Assembly (NCBI GenBank): GCA_000151295.1
Contig: GG745365.1
Location: 184,772 to 196,774 of the forward strand
Length of the DNA: 12,003 bases
Direction of reading: 5' to 3'
DNA from: Allomyces macrogynus ATCC 38327
Lineage: Eukaryota > Blastocladiomycota > Blastocladiomycetes > Blastocladiales > Blastocladiaceae
The notes under the pieces were generated by a model. The model was not told where the DNA came from. It searched no databases and worked only from the letters and a program-made list of their open reading frames with translations. The stretch's first letter is position 1; the number at the start of each line of letters is the position of its first letter. A program made the position numbers and the translations under genes. This document shows, piece by piece, positions 1-8,954 of the stretch.

Positions 1-746
1 TTACCATAACCGATTATGAAACAAAGAGACGCTGTCTATAGTAAATTATGTTTTTAATATCCTCGGCCGTTTTCAGACTCCTTATTTTAAAAAAGCCGCG
101 CCAATTAAACCGAGTCGACTGCATCGACCGGGCCGCCGCGGGAAGAAACCGAGGCCGCCGAGGGCCCGGCCGATACCGATTCTCGACCTCGTCGAACGTC
201 GTCGAGTCGCGAGCTGCGGCTCCCGCCGCCACGCAGTACCTAGAGGATCGCCGTTGTTGCTGCGCGAGATGACGGAGACCGTGTGATTCAAGCGCAGCAG
301 GCGCGCGAGCGTGCCGTCAACAAACCGGCGCGGCGCGCCATTTTTGGACGCTCCGGCCAGCCGACTTCGGTCGGGGTAGTGAATCAAACAAAAGCAAAGT
401 ATTTGTGGTCTACGTTCCATCCCGCCAGCGCGAAAGCACAGGTTTTCGCGTTGATGTCCGTCTTAATCGTGATGGCGGCGACGGCGGCGAGCGATGCCGC
501 GCACCGCCCACGTTTGCGTGACAGGCTGGGAGAGACAAGTTACAAGAGGCGGGCACACGGCGTGCTGGTGGTGCAACAGAAAGAACAGAAGGTAGAACCA
601 GCCAATGCAAAGGACAAGGCCCATCACAACGAGACACGTGTCGTATCGTGACAAGGACGCACCCCCGTCGACCGGCCGTTGCAAAGCACGCACCATCCAT
701 CGCAGAACCCCGTCTGCAAGCACGGCCGGCAAGAAACGACTGCAAC
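1..746. other. No recognised gene; upstream region of the zuotin gene
   Basis: The first ~110 bases are AT-rich, then the sequence becomes strongly GC-rich. Open frames exist on both strands, but none gives a recognisable domain, and long open frames are expected by chance at this GC. The most protein-like is a minus-strand frame ending at 14 (residues such as FDEVENRYRPGP, then FNWRGFFKIRSLKTAEDIKN). It could be the last exon of a gene converging on the window edge, but I cannot support that. The right part must contain the zuotin promoter and 5' UTR; no clear TATA or CCAAT element was identified. Confidence 0.5.
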
Positions 747-2252
747 ATGACGATCATCAAGCTCGACCTGGCCCTTCCCGCGGCCCCCGGCGACCTGCTC
801 GCTGGCGCCCCGCACGCGTCGCGCGCTGTTGGCAAGCTGACCGGTATTTACGCCATGCTGCAGCCTCTTCAAGAGAAAGTATCCCGACCGCCCTTTGCTG
901 ACCACGCTGCGACGCCCTATCCAGAGTTCCGCTCGCTCGCCATCGACATTGCCTCGCCGCGCACGTTCGAGCGCGAGGACCCGCACGCCGAGGCCGCGCT
1001 CGCCGCCCTTTTCGGTGCCGCGACCATTGACGAGTTCCCCGACGACGACTCAGACAATGGCGACGACGAGGCCGACGCGGCCTACCTGATGATGTTGACG
1101 CCGCGGCTGTGGAAGAAGCAGGACCACTACCGCGTGCTCGGCCTGACGCACTTGCGTTACAAGGCCAACGACGAGCAGGTCAAGGATGCCTACCGCCGCC
1201 GCGTGCTCAAGTTCCACCCGGACAAGCTGGCGGCGCGCGCCTTGCCCGGCGTCAACATTGACGACGTGTTCAAGTGCATTCAAAAGGCGCACGAGACGCT
1301 CGCCGATCCGGTCAAGCGCATGCAGTACGACTCGGTCGACCCGGGCATGGAGTTCACGCTCCCGAGCGAGGCCGAGGTGAAGGCGTGGGCCACCGAGGGC
1401 GAGGATGTCGCTTACAAGAACTTGGCGCCCTACTTTGTGCGCGAGGGCCGGTTCTCCAAGAAGCAACCCGTGCCGGTGCTCGGCGACTCGAACTCGCCGC
1501 GCAACGAGGTTGAAGGGTTCTACGATTTCTGGTACCACTTTGACTCGTGGCGCTCGTTCGAGTACGAGGACAACGAGGATGGTACGCTGATCCGCTCATG
1601 CGATCTGTTCCACCCTGGAACGGGACGCTGACTCTGGTGGACCGATTTAGCCGAGACGACCGACAACCGCGACAACAAGCGGTACCTTGAGAAGAAGAAC
1701 AAGGCCGAGCGCGCGCGCAAGAAGACCGAGGACAATGCGCGCCAGCGCACGCTTGTCGACTTGGCGCTCAAGTACGACGCGCGCATGAAGCGGTACAAGG
1801 AGGAGGACAAGATCGCCAAGAAGATGAAGCAGCAGATGGCGCGCGGTGGGTCGGCGTCGCCCGCGCCGTCGGCCGCCAAGAACGCAGCCGCCGACAAGGC
1901 GGCCAAGGCCAAGGCCGAGGAGGAGGCCAAGAAGGCGGCCGAGGCTGCGGCGGCGGCCAAGAAGGCAGCTGACGAGGCCGACAAGGCTGCTAAGAAGGAC
2001 GCCAAGGCCGCGCTCAAGAAGGAGAAGAAGGCGCTCAAGCAGCTCGTCACCAAGGACTTGACTTACTTGCACGCGACGCCGTCGTCGCAGCAGATGGAGG
2101 CGACGCTCGTCGCGCTCGAGAAGCTCACGGTCTCGGACGACGTTGCGGTGCTCACGGCCGCGCGCGAGAAGATTGCGGCCGCGCACCAGGCCGGTGGCAT
2201 CGATGCGGCGCGCGCCGCGTTCGACGAGGCCGTTGCCGCGGCCAAGGCCTAG
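747..2252 (+). CDS. ZUO1: Zuotin, ribosome-associated DnaJ-type co-chaperone (two exons)
   Basis: Exons 747-1581 and 1651-2252 give 478 aa. The 69-nt intron (1582-1650) has donor GTACGC, a CTGAC branch site near 1628 and acceptor TTTAG; unspliced, the frame stops at 1629-1631. Zuotin is the J-protein of the ribosome-associated complex. With the Hsp70 Ssz1 it stimulates Ssb at the ribosomal exit tunnel (known for yeast). The J domain lies at about residues 126-196 with its catalytic HPD at 157-159 in KFHPDK. It is followed by the zuotin homology region: [13 protein letters not shown], then [18 protein letters not shown] (about 258-275), and across the splice [20 protein letters not shown], which is the charged ribosome-binding stretch. 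Residues about 333-410 are Lys/Ala/Glu-rich, with a helical C-terminal segment to 478. There are no SANT domains, as in yeast Zuo1 and unlike animal DNAJC2. ATG 747 is the first in-frame ATG, and the N-terminus is less conserved, so the start is likely but not certain. Confidence 0.95.
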
Positions 2253-2740
2253 AATTCTTTCTGTTTTGGTTGATCACGGCGTGATTTTTCCTGTAAATGT
2301 GACAACAGATGCGCATGTTGCGGAAAGATTTCGTTGACCGCCGTTGCGCCTCGAAACGGTGCAGGCCGTCAGCAAGCTTGCCGTCGTTGACTTGGCGGAG
2401 CGGCGTTCGCCCTCGTGGTTGCGACCGCGACTTGCGGCCGACCGCCCAAGGCAGGCAGGCGTCGGATCGTCGCGTCTCACAGAGTGCCTCGCGGACGTGC
2501 ACGTGGAAGACACGCGGCGGGCAAGGCACGCGGCGCCACGTCGCGAGCTCGCTCCAGTCGTTCGCAGCCGTTCGCCTTCGGTCAGCCCGCACGCAAGGAC
2601 CCATCGCAACGTCGCCAACGGCTCCACACGCTCGACATCTTCTTCTCTTCCCTCCACTCTGCGCGCAATTCTTGCTCTCGCCAGCTGCAACCTCCAGCCG
2701 ACCGACCAGCCGACCGACCACAGCAACAGCAACCACGACC
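2253..2740. other. Zuotin 3' end / SEC62 upstream region
   Basis: No gene was recognised in this 488-base spacer. It should hold the zuotin 3' UTR, with T-rich sequence just after the stop, and the SEC62 promoter and 5' UTR. No AATAAA is present near the zuotin stop. The SEC62 frame is open upstream to in-frame ATGs at 2309 and 2315. That extension is Arg/Ser/Thr-rich with no Sec62 similarity, so it is read as untranslated. Confidence 0.6.
2697..2720 (+). repeat. Two perfect tandem copies of a 12-base unit
   Basis: GCCGACCGACCA occurs twice in direct succession, followed by a short CAGCAACAGCAACC run, just before the SEC62 start codon. It lies in the probable 5' UTR. It is a minor simple repeat with no evident function. 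Confidence 0.8.
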
Positions 2741-3529
2741 ATGGGCTCCTCCTGCTGCGGCAACGACCACGCTCCGTCGGCGCCGCTCCCGACCAGCCCG
2801 CTTGCGCACGACGACAGCGCGACCGCCAAGTCGCTGCGCTCGCAAATGGAGAAGATTACCGCGTACCTGGCCAACAGCTCGCAGTCGGGCGTCAAGCTGC
2901 GCGAGGGCGTGCTCGACGGCCGCCGCGTGCCGTTCCTCAAGGGCAAGCACGCGGTTGCGGCGCTGTCGTCGTCCAAGGGCACGCCGCTCCTCCTGCCCGT
3001 CGAGACCGAAACCAACGCCGACGTCGACTCGGACAGTTCCGACTCGGTGCAGGCGCGCGTCACGGCCACGCTCGAAACGCTCCTGTTGCACGCGCTGCTG
3101 ATCCGCGTCGACAAGGCGCCCAAGCAAAAGCAGCTCGGCGTCACGGCACTGCAATCGTGGGACCCGGCCGCGTACTTCGTTCTCGCGCACGTGCCAACGT
3201 CGCCGTACCACCTGCTCGGATCGATTGCCATGGTCGCGGTTGTGCTTGCCGGTGTCATGTTCCCGTTGTGGCCCGACACGCTGCGCATTGGCGTGCTCTA
3301 CCTGTCGTACGCGCTGCTCGGTCTCTTGGGTGTCCTGTTTGCCGTGGCCATGGTCCGGCTTGCGCTCTACGTGGTGCTCTACGTGGTCGGCAAGCCCGGG
3401 TGGCTGTTCCCGAACCTGTTTGCCGACGTTGGAATCCTCGAGTCGTTCCAGCCAGTCTGGGAGTGGGATGTGCCGGCACCAGCACCATCAAGGGCATCAA
3501 GCGCGAGCGGCACGGCCAAGAGGGAATGA
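2741..3529 (+). CDS. SEC62: Sec62, ER protein translocation subunit
   Basis: A single exon encodes 262 aa (yeast Sec62 is 283 aa). Sec62 works with Sec63 and the Sec61 channel in post-translational import into the endoplasmic reticulum. The cytosolic N-domain (about 31-150) has the family pattern SQMEKITAYL, then LREGVLDGRRVPFLKGKHAV, an acidic Asp/Ser linker (94-102) and DPAAYFVLAH. Two membrane segments follow (about 157-177 and 184-216), separated by a short loop, FPLWPDTLR. The strongest signature comes next: GKPGWLFPNLFADVGILESF and then QPVWEWD (217-243), the classic Sec62 C-flank. The tail is short and Ser/Ala-rich and ends in TAKRE. ATG 2741 is chosen because it has a strong context (ACCATGG) and starts just before conserved sequence. 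The N-terminus begins MGSSCCG, which resembles an acylation signal and is unusual for this family. No intron is needed. Confidence 0.95.
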   Translation: MGSSCCGNDHAPSAPLPTSPLAHDDSATAKSLRSQMEKITAYLANSSQSGVKLREGVLDGRRVPFLKGKHAVAALSSSKGTPLLLPVETETNADVDSDSSDSVQARVTATLETLLLHALLIRVDKAPKQKQLGVTALQSWDPAAYFVLAHVPTSPYHLLGSIAMVAVVLAGVMFPLWPDTLRIGVLYLSYALLGLLGVLFAVAMVRLALYVVLYVVGKPGWLFPNLFADVGILESFQPVWEWDVPAPAPSRASSASGTAKRE

Positions 3530-4051
3530 AGGAGGTCGGGCGCCTCGAGGGCGTTGGCGTTGCGTCGGTGGCCGGCTTTTTCATACTCGTTTCTCATTCT
3601 TGCCCCCCAATGCAAGCAGTAGCATTGTTTTGTTCCCGAGGTTGGTGTTGATATTTTCGGCTGGAGAGCTACCAGCGTGGCCGGCATGGGAGCGTGGGCC
3701 ATCGTTGTTGTATTTAGTTTCTTTCCAAATTCCGTTGTGGGCTCGTCGTGAATAACACGCAAACGGACGTGTCGTTCTTTGTTGTGACTTGCCGTGTCGT
3801 GCCTTGCTCCCGGAGAGCTGGACTAGCATGAGCAGCAGCGAAACGTCGACAGCGAACACGAAAGGGAGCGCTGTGCCGCTGATCAGGATGGTCATGCACC
3901 AACCATCCCCAACCACGCCGCCGCGGTCAACTTGACCAGTCCCTTCCGTCGCGCCCAGCATCCCCCCACACAACCAATCGCAATATTGGCCCGCGAGCAA
4001 CAGCAACAGCAAGAACAAGACCAGAAGAACAAGCTCGAGCACAGCAAAAAT
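3530..4051. other. SEC62 3' region and upstream region of the RUS-family gene
   Basis: This 522-base spacer has no supported gene. T-rich sequence after the SEC62 stop (around 3577-3660) fits a 3' UTR. A CAACAG repeat at 3998-4009, followed by A/C/G-rich GAACAAGACC-type sequence, fits the 5' UTR of the downstream gene. On the minus strand this repeat translates to a run of leucines, a composition artefact rather than a membrane protein. Confidence 0.6.
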
Positions 4052-5824
4052 ATGTTTCGAATTGCACCGATCAGGCTAAGGTCGACGCTGCATCATCCCG
4101 TCGGCCACAGCGTAGGGGTCTGGCCATTGCGTTCCTCGTGGTCTCTTCAAGCATCAACACTCAAAAGCATCAGCGGTCCCTGCACCGTGGTCGCAGGATG
4201 CCGTCGCGGCGTGGCCACCAGCCGTCGCGACGATTCAACCGCGCAAACAGGATCAACAACGGGGTATCAACCCGGCACCGTGCGGCTCGTCCAGGACGCG
4301 ACCGACAATACGGCGTGGTGGAAGTGGCCCGTCGCGGCGTGGAGGCGCCGCGTGTGCGGTCCTGCAGCACCGGTCGAGGCCGTTGTCGTTGGCGCGCAGG
4401 CGTCGGCCAAGTTGACGGTGATTCCGTCCACAACGTCGACAACTCCCACGACTGCGTCCCTCGCGAATCGGCCACGGCCGTCGCTACGCGACCGTGCCGT
4501 CGATACGCGTGACGCCGTGATCGCCACATTCCTACCCGCCAATTATCCGCACTCGGTCGCGCCCGAGTACTTGCGGTACACGCGGTGGACGTTTGTGCAT
4601 GCCGTTATGGGCACCGTGACGGGTGGCACGTTTACCTTTTGCTGCGGTGGCCATGGCTGAGGGCAACTTGCTCATTCTCTGCTGCCTGTGCTCCAGTGCT
4701 CTCGATGCAATCGCTCCTGTACGCGATTGGCCTCGGTGCTGGCTCGATCCCTGTCGGTGCGTTTTCGTGCTCTCATCTACTCGCACTCGCTGCGCGCTCT
4801 GACGCTTCCGCTCCGGGACCAGCCGCCGCGCTCAACTGGATCATCAAGGACGGTCTCGGTCAACTCGGCGGCGTGCTCTACGCATCGATCATGGGCGAGA
4901 AATTCGACTCGGAGCCCAAGCGGCTTCGGTTCAACGCCGCGCTCGCCATGCAGGGCGCGTGCTTGGTGGATCTCTTGACGCCGCTCGTGCCGCACCTGTT
5001 CCTGCCGCTCGCCAGTCTGTCCAATATCGGTACGTAGAGTGTGCTTGATGGAGTGAAAGAATACTCGACTGACGTTTCAGTGTAGGGAAAAACATCGCGT
5101 GGCTCGCGAGCTCAGCAACGCGCGCCCAGATCCACCAGACGCTGGCCATGCACGACAACCTCGGCGACATTACGGGTAAAGCCGGGTCGCAGACGACGGC
5201 TGCGGGCGTGGTCGGCACGGGCCTCGGAGTCGTTGGTGCGTTCAATTCTCACTCTTCCTTCACCCCCTCCGCATTCTCTCACAATTATTTCCCATCCCAG
5301 TGTCGGCCATGGTCGGCCACGACGTGCCATCCCTCCTCGCCGCCTTCCTCCCGCTCTCCGGCCTGTCCCTGTGGGCCCTGCACCAATCGAACCGCGTCGT
5401 CGTGACCCGCACGCTCAACGCGCAGCGGCTCGACCTCGTTCTCGCCGACTTTGCTGCGACGCTGTCGGTCCCGACCCCCGAAACAATCGCGCCGCGCGAA
5501 AGGTTCCTCGGCGCGTACCAGTCTTTAGTGCACGTGAACCCGCCGCTGGTAGCTGAGTCGGACGCGACTTGGATGCGCGGTGGGAAGGTTCTGGCGGCGC
5601 CCGGGAAGGTGTGGGTCGCGGCAGGTGCCGAGGACGAGGACGTGCTGCGCGGATATTATCTCGCGTCGGCGGCACGGGATGCGGAGCAGGTGGAGAAGTT
5701 TGTCGTGATGGTGATGGAGGCCGGGTGGCATGCGCATTGCGTGCATGTGGACCAGGACCGGAATGCCGTGCAGGTCGTGGTGGATGGGGATGCGAACGGG
5801 AAGCGTGTCAGATCGGCGAGGTAA
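4052..5824 (+). CDS. RUS-family protein (DUF647; root UVB sensitive / RUSF1-like), five exons
   Basis: Exons 4052-4622, 4697-4756, 4823-5029, 5086-5235 and 5301-5824 give 503 aa. Introns are 74, 66, 56, 65 nt, all GT-AG and all phase 1. Introns 2 and 3 carry a clear CTGAC branch site. Family landmarks appear in order only after splicing: LPANYPHSVAPEYLRYTRW (161-179), LNWIIKDGLGQLGGVLYA (214-231), FDSEPKRLRFNAAL, KNIAWLASSATRA (from 281), NLGDITGKAGSQTTAAG, and TRTLNAQRLDLVLADF. Plant RUS1/RUS2 act in root UV-B signalling and vitamin B6-related growth; the fungal and human (RUSF1/C16orf58) roles are not established. The first ~60 residues are rich in Arg, Ser and hydrophobics with almost no acidic residues (MFRIAPIRLRSTLHHP), like a mitochondrial presequence. 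ATG 4052 is the first in-frame ATG. Intron 3 must end at 5085: the nearer AG at 5080 would put a stop at the junction. Confidence 0.92.
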
Positions 5825-5906
5825 ATGAACGTGGATTGCGCCTCCGGGAAGCCATGATGTTGTTTGATTTCACAATACAGTGTGGGTTGGAGGATGGGTG
5901 TATGTC

Positions 5907-5912
5907 AATAAA
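5907..5912 (+). promoter_or_regulatory. Candidate polyadenylation signal AATAAA
   Basis: AATAAA lies 83 bases after the stop codon of the RUS-family gene, in the short spacer where that gene and the minus-strand P450 pseudogene converge. Position and sequence fit a 3'-end signal, but fungal poly(A) signals are loose, so this is suggestive only. Confidence 0.45.
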
Positions 5913-6022
5913 CCACACTGCTGCTGCCGCTGGTAATTTTTCGTGCGCACTGCCAATATTGCAACAACTCAAACACGTCCACTTGGCGCACGCTGCACCG
6001 GTCTATCAAATCTTCACGAGCT

Positions 6023-7930
6023 CTACAACCCGCGCCGCGCCCGCCAGCTTGACCTCATCATGAGCATGCCCGGCATCGTGCGCAGCGTGCCCTTCAACGC
6101 ATGCGCGTCGCCGACGACCGTCCACTTGTGGCTCAGTAACAGCATGCCGAGCACGACGCGCTGCTCGACGAGCGAAAATTGCTGGCCCAGACAGATGCGC
6201 TGGCCACCACCAAACGGCACCCCTGGACGATGACAGGTGTGTCAGAAGAATCTCGACCACCTCCAGTCGACATGGTAATTCAATCGTACACGTGTAGCCA
6301 GTCGAAAGCAGGTGGAGAGGCACCACCCCATCGGCGCCGACCGAGTCTAGCCACCAGTTCGGGTTGAATGCGTCTGTGTCAGGACCCAACACGTTGCGCG
6401 CTCGGTGCTGCGACTAAATGTCGGCGTTGACGAGCGTGCCCTTGGGCAGGACGGTGCTGTCGTGCAGCGTCACGTCGGCAATCGTGAACCGCGGCGGGAG
6501 GTTGGTGAGACTAAGGACGTATGAAAGCGGAAATGGCACGATGAATCGTGAGCACAAACAGTGGTGCTGGCAGCGGTTCTGGTCGAACGAACGCACCTGG
6601 GGTAGAGTCGCGTGACTTCCTTGATGGACACGTCAGGAACGTCATGGTCTTTTCCTGATCGATGGTCGGGAACGGTATCATGTCGGCCGGCGTGCTGGGG
6701 CTGACGCCGCCCACGATGTCTTGGCGTGCGCGCTCCTGGATCTGGAGTACATGCCGAACAAGTGAATGGCAAAGCTGAGCGCGTTGCCCGTCGTATCGTC
6801 TGCGCGGTCGGAGAATGATGAGCGTTGGAATTGCTCTCCACCAGTTTGCTTTGCAGCAGAACGTACGGCTGGCCGCAATAAATATTGTGTTGGCGCGCAG
6901 GTCCTCGCGCGTGAACTAGTCGTCGCGCGAACTGGCCTCGATCATCATGGCCAACAGGTCTCGCGAGTCCTCGTCGTCACTCGCGCCCGTACGCTTTTCC
7001 TTGAGTGCCGCCGTCTTGACATCAATCAGGTGTGCCCGCCGAGTTGGACCAGCAGCGACTTCATGCGTCCTGCGACCGACCACTTGTCCAGCGGGTTGAG
7101 CAGCTGCACGACGTCCATGATCTCGGCCACGACGGCGTTATAGGTCGCATGTCGGGGTGGTGGATCGAGTCAAAGTCGATGCCGAACGCAGCCACAGTCA
7201 GCGCGTCGAGCGTCATGCGTTGCATCCACTCGGCCGGGTCGATGCTGCTGCGGCTCGCGGCCAGCTCGTCACATTTTGCGATCAAGTGCCGCGCAGGACC
7301 GCCAAACAGCGCGGGCGCCCAGCCGCGGCGGAACGCGGCATTGACGACCATGCGTTGCCGTTTCCATTCGTGGGTCTGGAGAGCAGAATCGACATGCCAG
7401 GCGTGAGAGTCAGAACGAGCCATGATCAGAACGGCAAGGGAGCAAGAACTCGAGCAATCGCCAAATTTGTTCCGGTAAATTGCTTGAGACGCTCAACAAA
7501 AAACACATCTTCTCAAACACGTCGTGCTTGGCGACAACTGCTTTTATATCGCTCGTGTTGGCGATGTTAACCATCCAACGGCCGTCAATGCTGGCGAGTG
7601 ACGACAGCTCAGTTGGATACCCAACGCGATTATCCGGCCAGACCCATTTTCTCTATCATCAACGTACAACCACAACAGGGGCACGGGCGGCGACTCGTCG
7701 AGAGTCGTAATGCACCCGCGCTTCCGCGCATTGACACGCATCGTGTCAAACAGCACGTCGCGTTGCTCGAGAAGCCCTTTCCCTTGGAGCATCGTGCGCA
7801 TCAAGATCCACGGCGCGACATTCGGGTACTTGCGCAGGTACTGGGGCGGGTGCAGCAAGCGGTCGTTTGCATGGGCTGCGCCAATGGCCACCAGGATTGC
7901 AAACGCAGCCAAGTACGCCGCATCCTGGCT
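6023..7930 (-). pseudogene. Cytochrome P450 pseudogene, nearly full length, many frame breaks
   Basis: Reading right to left, an N-terminal membrane segment (LAAFAILVAIGAAHA) and PPQYLRKYP are followed by the C-helix EWKRQR, MQRMTLDALTVAAFG, an I-helix relic (AASHDTTGNALSF), the K-helix KEVTRLYP, FNPNWW and the heme loop FGGGQRICLGQQFS, ending at stop 6023. Five introns are still visible: 7591-7667, 7376-7449, 6800-6866, 6511-6596 and 6223-6289. All match the positions and phases of the plus-strand copy at 10052. The gene is dead: no in-frame ATG after stop 7931-7933, frameshifts near 7145, 7030, 6742 and 6627, and nonsense codons at 6916-6918 and 6414-6416 (the latter aligns with a Trp of the other copy). 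Intron 2 has a weak donor, GTTCTT. The final exon is intact and retains the heme cysteine. It is oriented head-to-head with the plus-strand fragment at 8251. Confidence 0.9.
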
Positions 7931-7933
7931 CTA

Positions 7934-8250
7934 CAGTCACACAGAGCCTCGTCTGTCGTGAGTGTCGCCAGGGGTTCTATAGAACTATGCTCAGCAGCGG
8001 CTGCGATCTCTAAGGCTCGAGCGATGTAAAGAGAAATGAAAGAAAAAGTTGGACGCTGTGATACTATCGCGCCATTTTGGCTCCTTTCTTGCTCTGATGT
8101 TGTGGATGTTGTGGTTGTCTGGCCACTCATCTAAATGCATTTGATGGAGCCTTGATGGGAATGGACACCGATGGCCGCCATCCGAGGTCTGCTGCTGTGG
8201 TGGGAGTCTCCGAGATAAACGTGACTGTGTCGCTCCACCCATCACCAGTA
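7934..8250. other. Spacer between two divergent P450 relics; no gene
   Basis: This stretch separates the 5' end of the minus-strand P450 pseudogene from the plus-strand P450 fragment. The missing N-terminus of the former and the missing N-terminal two thirds of the latter would be expected here, but no P450 motif was recognised on either strand. It reads as degraded or unrelated filler. Confidence 0.55.
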
Positions 8251-8954
8251 TCACCCCCCATCATTCAGTTCATGCAAGCTCAGCCCAAGCTCGATGACGG
8301 CCCAAAGTCCGGCATAGACAGCGCAGCACAAGCAGGAGCGCGCGTTTATGTACGTCAACCTTGTCATCGAGGAGACGATGCGGCTCTACCGCCAGCATTG
8401 TCCACCCAATTTCCATTTGGCCACTGATGCACATCTCACTCTGCCCTTGAACCTAGTGTGGCCAAGCTTCCTCTGCACAAGACCTCTGCGCCCATCACGA
8501 TCTCGAACGGCTTCAAGCTACTGGCGGGCGTGGTCGTCACTGTCGACACGTACGCGCAGCAGCAGGACAAGGACGTGTACGGGTCCGACACGGACGAGTT
8601 CAAGCCTGACCAGTGGGTGTCAATGGTGGGCAAGGACGGGACCGTGGCAATGCATCCGCCAGCACACAATTATTCGTGTACGTACCGGTATCGGAGCGTC
8701 TTTTCTTCAACATCATTCCCGCTGATAGATGGCTCAAAATAGAGGCACCATTTGGTGGCAGCCAGCGCATCTGCATTGGTATGCAGTTATCGCTTGTTGA
8801 GCAGCGTGTCGTGCCTGCCAAGCTGCTGCTGCAGTGCGAATGGGACGTGGTCGAGAACGCGAACGCGCTTGAGGGCGTACCGGACATGATCCCGAGCGAC
8901 GTGACACTGCAAAGCAAGGGCATCGAGGTGCAGCTGAAGCGGCGCAGCGCGTGA
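8251..8954 (+). pseudogene. Cytochrome P450 C-terminal fragment (J-helix to stop), disrupted
   Basis: Only the C-terminal part of a P450 is present: a J-region remnant (IIQFMQAQPK), K-helix (YVNLVIEETMRLYR, with the ExxR pair), LAGVVVTVDTYAQQQDKDVYG, FKPDQW, and the heme loop FGGSQRICIGMQLSLVEQRV, ending at TGA 8952-8954 after LKRRSA. No I-helix ETT motif or N-terminal half precedes it. Breaks: a frameshift near 8316-8323 just before the K-helix; the donor expected after LYR (about 8395) is replaced by CAGCATTGT, although an acceptor-like CCTAG remains at 8456; and intron 8678-8742 is present in the family position but its junction codon becomes TAG where both relatives have TGG (Trp). Sequence after the last junction is intact to the natural stop, so this decayed from a real gene. 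It is more diverged from the other two copies than they are from each other in the heme region. Confidence 0.85.

Noticed and set aside
14..232. Minus-strand frame at the left edge as a gene end
   Set aside because: It looks somewhat protein-like, but no domain, splice structure or start could be supported; it is recorded only in the spacer entry.
1050..1538. Long antisense frame opposite the zuotin J-domain exon
   Set aside because: It is a shadow of the strongly GC3-biased sense coding sequence and has no recognisable family features.
1582..1650. In-frame stop (1629-1631) apparently truncating zuotin
   Set aside because: A 69-nt segment with donor, CTGAC branch site and TAG acceptor removes the stop and joins SFEYEDNED directly to the expected [12 protein letters not shown] continuation, so it is an intron, not a nonsense mutation.
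2273..2285. Perfect inverted repeat ATCACG-G-CGTGAT after zuotin
   Set aside because: Arms of six bases are expected by chance at this length; there is no T-tract or other context that would give it a role in a eukaryotic gene end.
2309..2740. N-terminal extension of SEC62 from in-frame ATG 2309
   Set aside because: The 144 added residues are low-complexity Arg/Ser/Thr sequence with no Sec62 similarity, and ATG 2741 has a much better context immediately before conserved sequence.
3581..4042. Minus-strand frame with a leucine-rich, membrane-like start
   Set aside because: The leucines are the antisense of a CAACAG-type repeat in the probable 5' UTR of the RUS-family gene; the rest shows no family features.
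5825..6022. Possible overlap or readthrough between the RUS-family gene and the converging P450 pseudogene
   Set aside because: The two stops are about 200 bases apart with a candidate AATAAA between them; nothing shows overlap of transcripts.
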